The position numbers and the translations under genes are program-made. From contig NC_056410.1 of NCBI RefSeq assembly GCF_905147365.1, positions 2,207,501 to 2,271,500 of the forward strand: 64,000 nt of DNA, read 5' to 3'. The first letter of the stretch is position 1. Every line of letters starts with the position of its first letter. The stretch is from Aricia agestis. Its lineage: Eukaryota; Arthropoda; Insecta; Lepidoptera; Lycaenidae. Shown one piece after another: positions 51,790 through 64,000 of this stretch. Below the pieces are notes generated by a model. The model made no database searches and was not told where the DNA came from. It saw only the letters and a list, made by a program, of their open reading frames with translations.

Positions 51790-52026
51790 AGAAGGGGGCA
51801 AACGAGCAAACGGGTTACCTGATGGAAAGCAACTTCCGTCGCCCATGGACACTCGCAGCATCAGAAGAGCTGCAGGTGCCTTGCCGGCCTTTTAAGATGG
51901 AATAGGGAAATAGGGGAGGGTAGGTATGGGAAGGGAAGGGAATAGGGGAGGATAGGGAAGGGAATTGGGCCTCCGGTAAACTCACTCACTCGGCGAAACA
52001 CAGCGCAAGCGCTGTTTCACGCCGGT
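51790..52026 (-). repeat. Moth repeat (GGCCGGCAACGCACCTGCAG family), reverse copy
   Basis: Complement of 20353-20613, from AAGGGGGCAAACGAGCAAAC to CAGCGCAAGCGCTGTTTCAC. Purine-rich GGGAAGGGAA tract in the middle. Confidence 0.7.
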
Positions 52027-52089
52027 TTTCTGTGAGAACGTGGTATTTCTCTGGACGAGCCGGCCCATTCGTGCCGAAACATGGCTCCC

Positions 52090-52206
52090 CAACGTCTGTT
52101 CCGTTCTTGAGATACAGCCTGGAGACAGACAGACAGACAGACAGACAGACATCAAAGTCTTAGTAATAGGGTCCCGTTTTTACCCTTTGGGTACGGAACC
52201 CTAAAA
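52090..52206 (-). repeat. Repeat end with (CAGA)n
   Basis: GAGACAGACAGACAGACAGA, TTAGTAATAGGGTCCCGTTT, TTTGGGTACGGAACCCTAAA: the 5341 family in reverse. Confidence 0.65.
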
Positions 52207-54265
52207 AGGGGCCTAGGCTGTATCTCAAGCAGGGATGTTGCGAATATCCGCATCCGTAAATGCGGAGCATCCGCATAGATTTGGAAATCCGCATCTGCAT
52301 CCGCATCCGCATTAAATCAATGCGGATTTTTATGCGGATGCGATTGTCATACGAGTTGCGACATGTAATTCTGTAAATACTTTCTGTAAATGGCGCGTGC
52401 AGTTTGCGCGTGACAAACGACCAATGGGAGCGAAAAAGCCGGCCAAGTGCGTATCGGCCACGAACAATAGAGGGTTCTGTAGTACCACCAGTTTTTGATA
52501 AGTTATGTGTCGTCAATGAATGTACAATTATAACTTGTTTTACACTACAACCAACATCATCTCAGTTACATTCAAAGGAATTTGAACGAAAAATTCCTTT
52601 ATACTTCTCAATAACTTATGAAGTCTTTTTAGCCGTGATAATTTTATTTTCTAATCCCGTGAATTTTTCCACATATTTTTCAGAATCAACCGTTTAGCTA
52701 ATAGGTGGTAAAAGGGGGAGACACTGGACACTAACGATTTCTTCCACTTCAAAACTTTGCATATTTCACAAATGGATCCCTAAATCAGAAAATGATCTTA
52801 GAATACTCGTAATATTTTTAAAAACCCTATCCAACGACACCACATATGGTGGAGTGGGTGCGAAATAAAAATAATTATCCCCGCTTGATATGTAAGGTCC
52901 CATAATTTTTTTTAAAGGTTTTATATACCACGAGCTTTTGCCCGCGGTTTTGCTCGCGTTAAGAATTATTATTATATACAAACTTTTATCCCCTATTTTA
53001 ACCCCTTGAGATTGGAATTTATCAAAATCCTTTCTTAGCGGGTGCCTTCGTTATAACATCTACCTGCATGCAAAGTTTTAACCCGACCCGTCCAGTGGTT
53101 TGGGCTGTGCGTTGATAGACCATGGTAGTCAGTCACCTATGAGTTTTATATGCATAGATTTTGTCGACATCGTTTATATGTGACATGAATGTGCATTCAT
53201 GCCGAATTTCGGCTTTGTAGGCTATTCTCTGAGCAAAACAGCGGAGAAACAGACAGACAGACGGACAGATAGACCAAAAATATAAGGGTTCCTTGTTGAT
53301 TACGAAACCCTAAAAATGGTGACAGGATCCCACGCGTTTATTGTCAATTAATCACTACGTGTTTGTTTGTGCTTCATACTTAATAAAAAGCGGCATTATT
53401 ACTATATTGTATTTAATAATTTAAGTATAATGCTTGATGCTCCTATTTATAACTTCGTGTATTTACTAACAAAAAAATGGTAGAGGTTAATAGATACAGG
53501 GGAATTAATGTAATTTTCATTTACAAATTATTATCTCTTTAATACAAAAGTATTATTATAGTGCAGGTAGGCATCCATTATATTAAAGAACATTTTTTTT
53601 ATTACTATCAAGGTAATTTTTCGTAAGCAGCTTAATTTTGATAAAACGAACAACAATTTCCTCTGCGAAAGTGGTAGCTAACAGATATAGGTAAATATGA
53701 TTTAATATTTCGATTTGATCGTCCTAAAATATGGATTGTTCTATACAAAATACGCTTCAAAATGAAGCTACTCACGAAAAATTAGCTGGATATTAATAAA
53801 AAAATTGTTATAGGAAACCTGTAGTATTATTTGGAAACACATTAAAAAAAATAAAATAATACTTTTTCATTTTATAAACTATAATTATGTAGGATCCGAA
53901 TCATCCGCATCCGCATCCGCGGATGTGAACCTCTAAAAATCCGCATCCGCATTCGCATCCGCGGATGTGAAAAAATCGGGATCCGCAACATCCCTGATCT
54001 CAAGAACAGTGATAGATAGTTGGAATTTTTATAATATATTATGTATTTCATTTCCCGTTCCCAAATGTTTCCTAACAAATACTAAAAACAAAATAAATTC
54101 AATACATTTTGATGGGGCTTCTATTTAACAAACACGATTTCATAGGCCTTTTATATTTAGGGGGATTTTGTTAGCTCCCATACAAAAAGCACACATTTTT
54201 GCCTATCATTGCTTTATAATGGTACGGAACCCTTCTTGAGCGAGTCCGACTCGCACTTGGCCAGT
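52207..54265 (+). repeat. Copy of the ACTCGCACTTGGCC repeat split by a hAT element
   Basis: Left part 52207-52229 (GGCCTAGGCTGTATCTCAAG) and right part 53997-54265 (ATCTCAAGAACAGTGATAG ... GTCCGACTCGCACTTGGCCA) align to successive segments of 5341-5632, with the hAT element between them. Confidence 0.75.
52230..53996. mobile_element. hAT-like non-autonomous element (1767 bp) with 8-bp target duplication
   Basis: Ends CAGGGATGTTGCG and CGCAACATCCCTG (inverted), flanked by exact ATCTCAAG at 52222-52229 and 53997-54004. Both subterminal zones are packed with the hexamer ATCCGC or its complement (about 52243-52350 and 53890-53990). The interior has no transposase; 52436 to about 53315 looks like another moth repeat in reverse (GCCGGCCAAGTGCG ... 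ACGAAACCCTAAAAA). Confidence 0.82.
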
Positions 54266-54271
54266 TTTTAA

Positions 54272-54318
54272 ATAATAACAATAATAATAATTATTATTAT
54301 TTATTATTATTATAGGGT
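54272..54318. repeat. (AAT/ATT)n microsatellite
   Basis: AATAATAACAATAATAATAA passing into ATTATTATT. Confidence 0.85.
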
Positions 54319-54879
54319 CTAATCCATGATCAGAAATATACAGTTTCATCCAGTCGTTTATAGGGTCCCGGACTCCCGAGTCCCGGTACATATTATTATT
54401 ATCATAGGCGTAGAAAAATCAAAAGGATCAAATTTGTAGGAAATTTAATAATCTATCATATATCTACAACTTTGTTTCTTCAATTATTTGCGCTTTTGAT
54501 TTTAATTATTGAGATACAGGCGAAATTAAACTTTGACTTGTTTTTTGCAGTTATTTCCGTAAATACTGATTTTACTATGAAAATTATAAGGACTAAAGTT
54601 GTAGAAAATCAAATTTGCGACAGCTTTGGTACTTACCATTTTCGTAAAAAATATTATTATATTGTTTTTTTAAACAACACCTAAAGTCATTCAAGCCTTT
54701 GAATTTCAAACCATATTTGATAATTCATTTAATTTTTACTATTTACTAATTCATTTAAACTAATAATTTCAATAAAAAAATATTTTTCCATTATTTTTCC
54801 AATTTTTCAATTTTTTTGAAATATAAATTGAAAAATTTCCGAGCTTTGAAATTTTTCGGAAAATTACCATCACTAGTTG

Positions 54880-55572
54880 TGACACTGACATGGTTGTGAC
54901 ATAATAATATTTTGACGGATTATTCGCCGCCATTTTCCATGATGGCCGCGATGGCGACTGTAGCGCCATCTCTGTCAAGTTTAATCATTTAGTGTCATCG
55001 CGAGCTTGACGAGCGTCGGTCGTGCCGTGTTGCGTTTATATTGTTGTTTGAAAGTCTAACAATGCAAAATAATCGAAAATCTTTCGAAATTAATTAGTCG
55101 GCAAGTTACTACTATCGTTATTCGTCAGAATGCATATATGACTCAAGATACCATTGCACGAGTCCAGTTAATAGTAAAATAATGCATTTGACACGCCGCC
55201 GCAGCCTTCTGTTTGAATTGTCGTGAACCTTGTTGTGGAATCGATTTTTAGATGTTATTAATGAAATTACTAAGGTGCTTGTGGGTGATATTATTATAAT
55301 AACAAACTCGTTCTTGTGGTCTATCGTCACACCGACTCCGGGGCCTAGCCGAGACTTGGCACAATTCGAATCGATCGTGATAATAAAAAATGCATATTTT
55401 TCCCATGGTTTCATAAAGGATTCGTTCGATACTGTGCCGGCACGAAACACAAATATTGCAAACGTATAAACGTAGTGGAGATAATCCACAGTGACATGTA
55501 ATTGGGACCACGATCCGGTGATCAACAATAAAACTTGTGTGATTACGTTTTCTCGCAATAAATATCGAAGGT
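54880..55572 (+). promoter_or_regulatory. Possible gene start (promoter and leader)
   Basis: The only GC-richer, apparently non-repetitive stretch of the flank: GCCGCCATTTTCCATGATGG, GTCATCGCGAGCTTGACGAG, then a leader-like region ending near GAAG|GTTAGT (55570). Resembles an insect housekeeping promoter and first exon, but no downstream coding exon is in view. Confidence 0.22.
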
Positions 55573-58509
55573 TAGTAAACAAGTGTACTGTTGCATGCTT
55601 TATGTAATGAGTCTGATTTGCTGTTATTGATAATGTTTCTTGATATAAGTGTTTGTTGTTATGAGTTTTTTGTATCTGTGTTTTGTCATTCTATATGCAA
55701 AATAAATCTGCTTACAATTCCATTTTATTCTATTTATATTTTTTCTCATTTTGAGTCAACTTAATACTTTATTTCTGTGTTAAAAATGCTCCTGTCTTTG
55801 TTATCATATTCTTTAGTATTGCAACTATAATTTGTTTTGTCCCCTATATCTCTAAAAGATAAGAGAGTTACTTATGTCTGTGTATAGAAAGCATTTTTCA
55901 TTGATGTGAATTATTGTAACCTTAATGATTACAATAACTATGAACTATCATGTGACAAACTGTCCTACAATGTATGTAGATAGTTAATGAATTGAGACCG
56001 GAGTACAAAGCCGTTCAAAGCATGTTCAATAAGCACTCTCCGGCCCAAGCAATACCTTGTTCTGTTGTATTATAGTCCTGATTAAATACATAATTATGAG
56101 ATATTTAATTCATTGCATACATCAATTTCTTTATTATAATATTATAATTTTGATAATAATATTATTTGATAAAGAATGATTAAAAAATAGAGGTGTTTAA
56201 TTGTAAACATGAATTTCCACAAAGAAGTTACACTACATTCAATATCATTTAGGTATTATAGGTAAGTATGTATAATTGTAATAAAGTTTGATTAACTACT
56301 AATTCAATTTCTTCTGACTTATTCTTTAGATAATACATATTATGATATTATGACACACTGATATCACATTCTTGTTTTATGATTAATTTTGTTTAGTAAA
56401 ATTATACATTTTCTAATGTAGACATTTGTTGTATCAAACATTTATATTATTAATTAACACATCAATCCACAAGCGGCACCCGGCTGTCTCATAACAATAG
56501 AAAATCTATTGTGTCTGCGATTCCCATGACGGACATATTCATAGAAAAAACTTAAATGTGAACACACCTTATTAGAAAACTACATTAATTATAATTATTT
56601 GAATAAACAAAATATCCAAATAAAAATACTTCTTAATCTTAAGGCTACCTATGACCTACCAGACTAGGTATGGTAGCCCTGCTAATCCTGCTATATCACT
56701 CCATTATTTTACCATTTCACCCACTATCAGTTAAATATTTGGTGTTCTATTTATTTTAACCCCTACGCTAGAGAACAAAGGATTTATTTCATTGCTGTTT
56801 GCTGGGTTTCATATGATATTCTAGTAACTAAATCCTTCTTCTGTACCGACTATCACAGGTTTGATAGTTTTGTTACCTATTCAATTGGAAATGTAAATAG
56901 TAATTTACTTGTTATAAAATAAACTTAAAAATATGTTTATCTAGCATATTATCTACATTCGAAGAGGAATTTTTACCTATAGGTCTACCAGAATCTGATG
57001 GCAATTTTTGACAGCAGATTTTCAAAAAATATCCTTGATCATTGGACAATTTTTTATAATTGCATGTTTCACACACAGAAAAGCCGCTATAAGGAAAAAG
57101 AGGATCAAAATGTTTTATTCCAATTACCCCAATAATACCCAGTATTGCTAGAGTCAATTTTCTCACTTTTTGCCAAATCCAGTATTGTGTTTTTAGTAAA
57201 ATTTACAGGGGTAATAAACCTTTTTATTTGATGGTGGTTGGACTTACCAATTAATTAAAAATGCAGTATGGTGGCAAATTTAATGATGTATGAACTAAGA
57301 CTTTTTAATTTATTGATAAGTCCATCACTCATTCAATAAAATAGTTTATTGTCAACTCCTGAAAATCTGCCTAAAAACACATAATACAGAATTTGGCAGG
57401 CGCAACGACGCAATTTATTAGATTATTAAAAATTAAGAAATTAAAAATATTCAATAATCAAATATTACTTTAAAAAATAATAATATTTTAAATATTTAAA
57501 GATATATCAGTATGATCATTAGTTCAGTATCAGAAAGTTTACATTAATAAATTATGTAACAAGACTTGCCTCTCATAAAATTAAATTATTTTTATATTAA
57601 GAAAACCTTGTGCCAGATGAACAAAGCAAGCAGCAAGTACAGCACAACCACGTTGCTGATGTCCCTAGGCTAAGTATTTTTTTACATAAAAAGTGGTCAT
57701 TCCCGAAAGTCATTCTTCATTTAGGAAAACATTCAGGAATGTTTCGGGCGGGCCACAAACACCGGGATATTTTTCTTAGTGTAGTTACCCATAACTTTTT
57801 AATAACATGTACGTTCTTTGTGTTAAGAGCCAGGTAAATAAATAGACAAGTCAGAAAATCCTTTTTTCATTGGTTGTATTTTATAAACTATTCAGAATTA
57901 GTACATTTGTAATGTTCGATTTTCGATCCACGTCCCAATGTTAAAAACGTTATTCTCGTAAGTAACACGATAAGTTAATGTGTTCGGAGCATAACATATT
58001 TAGACTGGAATGAAACGCTATATGTTCCTAATGGAAGCGTACTTTTTATTCCCTCGCGCTTTCAGAGCATCCGAAATAATCCTTTAAAACACCCACCGGA
58101 GGTATTAGTCCGTTGAAAACGTGCATCTGTTGTTATTAATTAAATAGCAGCATTACTGTGAGACGGTATTGTCGTACGTCCTCGTGATCCTCCTTTTGTA
58201 TCGTGAAAAACATTCTTTATAGCTTTGTCAAACGTACGGAAAAACTACGCCCGCTTTTGCCGAAGCTATGCAGGACAAAATGACACGAAATTTTCTAAAA
58301 ACTTTAAATGCTGAGCAAAATGCTTATGATTTTATGCTGCATATGAACCTAAATGATGACTATTTTAGGATTTATACCTACACTACATATTATTTATGTA
58401 TTTATGGAAGGTCCGCATCTTCGTTATAGGAAAATTCCAAGATGAAAACTATCCTTTGTCCTTGCAGGACTTAAAAGAAATATTTAATATTTAATTAATT
58501 TATTTATTT

Positions 58510-58850
58510 AAGTCAGGCATCTTGGCTCATATTATAATTACCTTATAGACTTATGAATTATACTAAAACTAACACTAAACGCGTATTGTGTGCGACGTGG
58601 TCGGAAGTCGTCTTCGGAAACTCCTGTAGACGACTCCAATTGGCCAGAACTCCTCCTTCTCGAAGATCGGCAGATGATGCGTCGGGACTCTCACCACAAA
58701 GGAGCTAAAATTCACTTTGTGGCGGGACTCCAAGTGCTCGACCCACAAGACGAAGTAGGTCTTGCTCCTGATGTAGTCCACGACCTGCTCGACCGTCGTG
58801 GACCAGTGAAGCCTCCAGAAGAAGTATAGCTCCATACCTTTCATAAAAAT
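58510..58850 (-). pseudogene. LINE ORF1 C-terminal remnant, copy B
   Basis: The - strand frame 58844-58575 (89 codons) contains V-E-Q-V-V-D-Y-I-R, R-H-K-V-N-F-S-S-F-V-V-R-V-P and K-E-E-F-W-P-I-G-V-V-Y. This pattern (V-x-x-[FY]-I-R ... N-F-x-S-F-V-V-R-V-P ... E-F-W-P-x-G) marks the end of ORF1 in moth Jockey/R1-type retroposons. No RT follows; an orphan fragment. Confidence 0.65.
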
Positions 58851-61175
58851 CAGATACGCAGTTTAAAACGTGAAGAGATAACAGGTATACCGACAAACAG
58901 AAATATACTCTTTCACATTTATTATGTAACATATTAGAATTTACAAAGAATGGGGTCTATTCTCAAAAAGTCATCTACGTTTGAAAAGTTCATCACTCGC
59001 TGTCGAGATGCTTCGTATATCGCGTGTATTGTTTATGCACCCCGAACGTGGGTGCATAAGTACTAGGGGAGCGAAGAAATGGCAGGTCTTTGTTCGAAAC
59101 GAGGTCGCATATGAAGACGTTTGTCCAAAGTATCGTAAGTGGTCATCACGTCGTCAATTAAGACACTTAACCGCGACTCAGTGTTGAGCGAGACCAATTG
59201 ACCCTATAAATTATTATTTGTCCTGCTTTCCGTTTGCTCGAGCACTTAAGTGGTCCGTTCTTATAACTGACCACCGAATGTTCATTAGTCAGGATGATTA
59301 ACGCACGTCTATTGAGATCTCGTTTGTAATTAACGTGATCGTGAAAATATTGAGTAATGTTGTGCGTAACTTTGTTGCACAGAAATTGCGAAACCGTGTA
59401 GTTCTAAAATTATCCAACGTCAGTTCTCAGGTTCAAACACGTAAAAGATAACAGACGGATTGACACACTTCTAAAATCTACAATATATTATGTATTACCA
59501 ACACCACTAACGACGGCTTAAATGTCGAGTCGGAAATATCGTAATCACAATTGCAGTTAAATTACTCTAAATAAATCCAGTAATGCACGGTTTGTTCTCC
59601 TCACCCGTTTACCTTCTCAAATTGTGCCCACCTGTTACTCGAGTTCAAAAATGTTGTTCAAAAATTTAATTTCCACCCCGCACCCTTCGAAGGGCTCGAG
59701 TGATTCTTTTGTAACGAAATCTTCGGGCAAGGGTTAGGGGTTGTGGTAACGCGAGCCCTAGACCCCACCCCAGTGCTAACTTTTAGGCTTTTAGTGTTTT
59801 AGTGGTAAGCCGCATAATCTGAACTAGGGTTTTAATGTTAAATAAGCTTTGTTTGCATTTAAACTGATTGTTTCGCGCATTACGAGAATGAGGATTAAAA
59901 TAGTGGAGGGGCTTTGCTACTAACATCAGAAACGAATGTATGTGACGAAAATGAAGAAAAAGAATGTGACGTTCTGTAAGTAATTAAACGATTTTTCAGA
60001 GTATACGAGCTTAACAATGTTTTGTACTTGTCTATCAAGTTATTTTAATAATATTTAAACCGATAAATAATATAATCATTACTACAGACGAGATCCATTT
60101 TTCAAAAGAATGTACAAAAAATACCAGAATACCGTCGGCCAGTATGACATTTTAGGGAACGACAAATAAATTAATATCGTATAATGTACGCGGATCCAAT
60201 TTCATATGAAAGTGGTCTCCATTTCGTTTATGATACGATCAAAAACAATTTTGATTTCGGTAATAACCCTAAAGGCTTTAACTTTAAACACGCTTGTGGC
60301 GGACACCCGGTGACAGCGGAGTGCGGACACTTGACGCGGGTCAGGCGCGAGACACACGCGCCAGCGGAAATTGCGCAGGGGAAACACCAGAACTACGCAT
60401 AGTAGAGCCATGATGAGGGATGTGACAGACTTATCTCATGGAGTGAGAGAGCTGTACCTAGTTCTGAGTTAATGAGCTAATGAGAAGACGCTTGGGGCTT
60501 TCATGAGCAGAATGTACAGAATGTTGAGTGCGATGTATAGCCCTAAATAAACAAGGTTACAAATGAAACATATTAATATAGCTGTCTGGGGAATACCTAT
60601 GTAGGTTTTGTGTGTACGAAGAAATAGGGATAAGATGAAGGCGTGTGCGATATTCTAATAAAGCTCTAGTCTGGCCGATTTGATCGGATTGACGGATCGA
60701 CCTACGTGATACAATATTATGTTTATTTTCAATATGTTTTAAATTGCTAAAAACTACAACTACATATTATAATGGTGTACTGGACTCACTTTTTAAATTC
60801 AGCGCAAGCAAAGAACAATGGCCAAATCGTACCAGGTGGGCGGTGGCGTCCCGATATGCCATTAGTAGCAAAAATTCCCTAATATTTTCAGGGCATCGAA
60901 AATCATTAGAAATGTGTCTATAAATAGCCACAAAAAAAAGATCAATATATTTTAGTTTCGTTATGTTCTGACAGCCGGCGATCATTCGCATTCGTTCTAT
61001 TATTTGGGTAATACTCTAGGAAAAATTGAAATAATTAGAAACGAGATCGCCGAATATACACTTGTAGGCCACACCGCAGTCAGGAAAAAGGTAGTTCTTA
61101 AGTCTAACCTTAAAAATAATTGTAAACGTTATTAATTATTATAAAAAATCGTGGCTATTTAGACTCTAACGGAAC

Positions 61176-61225
61176 TCTTATGCTCTAAACTAATTCTCAA
61201 ACGGAATTATGTTTAGAGCATAAGA
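61176..61225. repeat. Hairpin, 15-bp arms
   Basis: TCTTATGCTCTAAAC and its complement GTTTAGAGCATAAGA. Confidence 0.75.
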
Positions 61226-62727
61226 ACAACCAAATCTAACTATAGTTTATTTTGGGACATCAAAATAAAAGTCGAGTCCAGCTCCTATACAAATTTGGCC
61301 ATGATTCTTTTAACAGTTATCTCTTTAATATAATAAATTCGTCACAGATAGCCCTGAGGGCGAATTTTTGTTCAAGTTGGAAAGTTTTTGATGAGTCGGT
61401 CTATATGCATGAGTAAACTTCGAGTCGGTGACAAAAGTTGTTTAGTGTTAGGGAACAGCATGGAATTATTACGCTCAGAAACTTGGCGCACCCGTGAAAT
61501 GAGGCGTTTCGACCTTTGGCTAGGTCTGCGTTTTCTCTGTGGAATACACGTTTCTATTACTTTTATCTGTATGTGAACAGCTATTAGCGGAATATGTGCA
61601 GCTATGGTGCTGTTTTCAGATGAATTGTAACGGAGTGTAGATCTCTTAAAGTAGCTGGAAGAAAAAGCTGATATGGACGTCTGGCCCTAAAGGACGAGTT
61701 AATTTCTGGTCTGGATCAGAAGGTATGGTGCTCGAATATCGCTCGGAGCGCGTTAGTTGGGCCAGACGGCGGGCGGCGGGCTCACATGTCAACAGGGCTA
61801 CCTCCGTTCTACGTTTGTGCCGCGCCTCTTTGAATACGAACCGCCTAGGGGCGAACATTACTGGGCCTATTACAACAACCGACGGCCTTTCTAAATGCCA
61901 AATGTTTTTATCTCTCGGATAATGTTTTCAGTTTGGAAAAGCTTTTTCATACGTCCGGAAATATAAAGCGGTTACCGGAAAATGTTTGATGTGGATCGTA
62001 TTGTGTCCTCCCGAGCCGCGGATCTTGACGGTATCAAAGGAAACGAGTGTTCTTACTGAGCGAATTACACGTATTATACTGGTGGTATCTAAATTAGAAC
62101 AATTTGCTTCGTATTAGTATAGGGTAGGCCTTAGCCTTTTGTTCCGACAAAAGGGACATCCTCCGGGATGTCTCAGGCTTATTTGACTCCACATAGCGTG
62201 TACGGGCTTCCTTTAAAAGTTTTTAAAACATCGCTATCAATATCGTTTCATTAACCATTGATATGGTATCAGATTTAATTAGTGTCCGCGGCCGGGCGGA
62301 GGAATTTCGGCCGCTTATCAGTTCATTAACGTGCCGTGTTGCACCTGATTGACGGCTCCCGATGCGGAGATACTGACGGCTAAATTAATGGTGGAAAGCT
62401 GAAGGTTGCACTGCTTCCATATTTCATACTTTCACTTTAAATGCTCTCGAAATTACTTCATGTAACATAATTATAATTGCCCGCCGATAAAGACACTGAT
62501 TTTATCGATGTCATTAAAATCACATTAATCAGTATGGACCTATTTACGCACGGCTTTTATGTTCCGATTTTTTCGATGGTTTGTCCCTGACAAGGATTAG
62601 TAGACGATTGTGTCTACTATGTTATTACTTACCATGAAAATGACCATTGATATATAATGAAAACCTCTTTTTTATATCAATGCACATGACTCATAAAATC
62701 TCCAATTGAGTACCTATGCCTCATTCG

Positions 62728-63205
62728 TTAAGAGGAGTCCACACCGCCGTTTTCCCATACAAACGTTGTCCCCTGTTTCCTCTCTGGCCGGTAGTTATGA
62801 TTTTTTCCTGAATATCTATGGCCACTATTAGCATGTCCCTATGTTTTCTTTTTTTTCATAATTTTATTATTAAAAAAGATAAGAACGTCCAAAAACCCAA
62901 AAAAATGGCCAGTTTTTCCTGTGTTCAAACACCCAGAAAACAAAACTGGCTAAAATATTAAAAAAAAAACATAGGAACACAGCCCAAGCCTTGCTTTAAT
63001 TCTTAATGAAAAAAGTACTTAAATCGGTTAAGTTTTGGAGAAGGAATCTGCGGACAGCGAATCGAAGATTTTCTGTTCTTTTATTAGAACTTTTGTCGTG
63101 TTGTCTCTATCGCGCTCTGCGGTGGGAGACTTGAGATTGGTGAGACAGCAATACATTTTCAATTACCTATTTTCAATTTCTCTTGCCCCTGGTGTATCCT
63201 CTTAA
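62728..63205 (+). mobile_element. TTAA-end non-autonomous element, copy 2
   Basis: 478 bp with TTAA at both ends (62728-62731 and 63202-63205) and short inverted termini (TTAAGAGGAGTCCACACC; complement of GGTGTATCCTCTTAA). TTAA duplication suggests piggyBac-type mobilisation. Matches 48532-49016 in reverse. Confidence 0.65.
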
Positions 63206-63538
63206 GGCGCTTCTCCTACGGAGATGCCGTAATTTACCATTTTTAGAGACTTATTAACTCATAATTTGAAAGCTACAAAATTATAATAAACATACAGCAA
63301 TAATCTTCAGCATAATATGAATATTCCTTTCCGTTATTAATTTCCTATTTTTGTTTATTAAGTATACTCATGATATCAGCTTCCAAAGTATTATCAATTT
63401 ATTTAAATTTAAGCATACATTCAGTATCTCCCTAGTATTTATAAATTATGTTTAAGTATTTGAAACACACGCCAATAGATCGACAAATTCACTAACTACA
63501 TATTCGCGTACTACAACTAACTACAACGTAGCATCGAT

Positions 63539-63636
63539 CTAAAACCCTATTTTTTTACTTGTTTTAGGTCAAAATTGACCTCAAAAATTCAAACGGTCAA
63601 TTTTGACCTAAGACAAGTAAAAAAATAGGGTTTTAG
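63539..63636. repeat. Near-perfect palindrome, about 42-bp arms
   Basis: CTAAAACCCTATTTTTTTAC and GGTCAAAATTGACC on the left are mirrored on the right; loop about 14 bases; one mismatch noted. Confidence 0.85.
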
Positions 63637-64000
63637 TGCGATCTCGTAACGCGGCAAATGTATGGTCAAGGTCGTTTGCTCAGGGGATGCCCTTAAGCAA
63701 ACGGGAAGATTACGGTAAAATATTCTAAAATATACCTACGTTGTCCGTAGAATGTAGATAGATTTAATCAGAAACCAAGATAGCTTTTGCTAGTTGTTTT
63801 ACGGATGGATGTTTAAAAAAGGACAAAATTCATTTAAAATAAGTGGCTCCGATACGAGGCTATTAAAAATAAAAATATCGAAACCTATTCGTTACAAGTG
63901 CACTTCATTTCCATTCAGTCGGAAGGGGTTTAGCGCAGGTATTCACGACAGTCTGAATATGTTGACATATTAAATTCGTCAAAAGGGAGTTTTGAAATTG

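Larger units (their letters stand above)
46874..64000. other. Gene-poor flank, repeats only
   Basis: No exon with convincing splice sites and codon bias on either strand. 55620-58500 and 58850-62700 are AT-rich with scattered repeat scraps (56470-56535 and 56985-57180 match repeats near 32.9 and 28.8 kb). Confidence 0.55.

Noticed and set aside
55118..55582. 154-codon - strand ORF
   Set aside because: No recognisable domain, no splice or promoter context; overlaps an equally open + frame.
1..64000. CRISPR arrays, operons, ribosome-binding sites
   Set aside because: The window is eukaryotic; direct repeats seen are microsatellites or mobile-element copies.

Overview
The window is nuclear DNA from a lepidopteran (moth or butterfly). 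Split genes with consensus GT-AG introns, RTE- and Jockey-type LINE remnants, TWA-duplicating foldback MITEs, and the familiar moth interspersed repeats (for example the one with the core 'ACTCGCACTTGGCC') all point that way. The species cannot be named from this sequence. || One protein-coding gene can be read with confidence. It lies on the + strand and has 22 coding exons between 17258 and 39300. All splice phases agree, giving one 1400-residue reading frame. It encodes the insect orthologue of the vertebrate Rab GTPase-activating proteins TBC1D1 and TBC1D4/AS160 (Drosophila pollux, plx). The order is: a Ser-rich N-terminus; a PTB/PID-like domain split by a 215-residue regulatory insert that carries an Akt-type RxRxxS site; a basic segment like the calmodulin-binding region; a Ser/Pro-rich linker; the DUF3350 helix; the TBC catalytic domain with arginine finger R884 and glutamine finger Q921; and a long C-terminal tail. 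A possible non-coding first exon lies at about 1721-1970, which would make intron 1 about 15 kb. || Layout: 1-1720 is repeat and AT-rich DNA with a GC-rich block at the very start. 1721-17257 is the candidate leader exon and a large intron filled with MITEs, a tRNA-derived SINE, a 5'-truncated RTE LINE and a composite hairpin. 17331-23052 is a repeat-rich intron. 23053-32637 is a dense exon cluster holding an antisense SINE and a solo LTR. 32638-35317 is an intron with a Jockey/CR1-like LINE. 35318-39300 is the end of the gene, with a 0.97-kb inverted-repeat element in its last intron. || Downstream, 41643-46873 is the most unusual object. It is a 5.2-kb decayed DNA transposon with a TATA-box promoter, a leader intron, imperfect terminal inverted repeats, clusters of GGACA/TGTCC motifs on both flanks, and a broken transposase-like gene with possible DDE residues that I cannot place in a named superfamily. 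Its coding region is interrupted by a 209-bp MITE with a perfect 8-bp target duplication. From 46874 to the end there are only repeats, including a 1767-bp hAT-like element with an 8-bp duplication and a pair of TTAA-flanked elements, plus a possible unspliced gene start near 54.9-55.6 kb.
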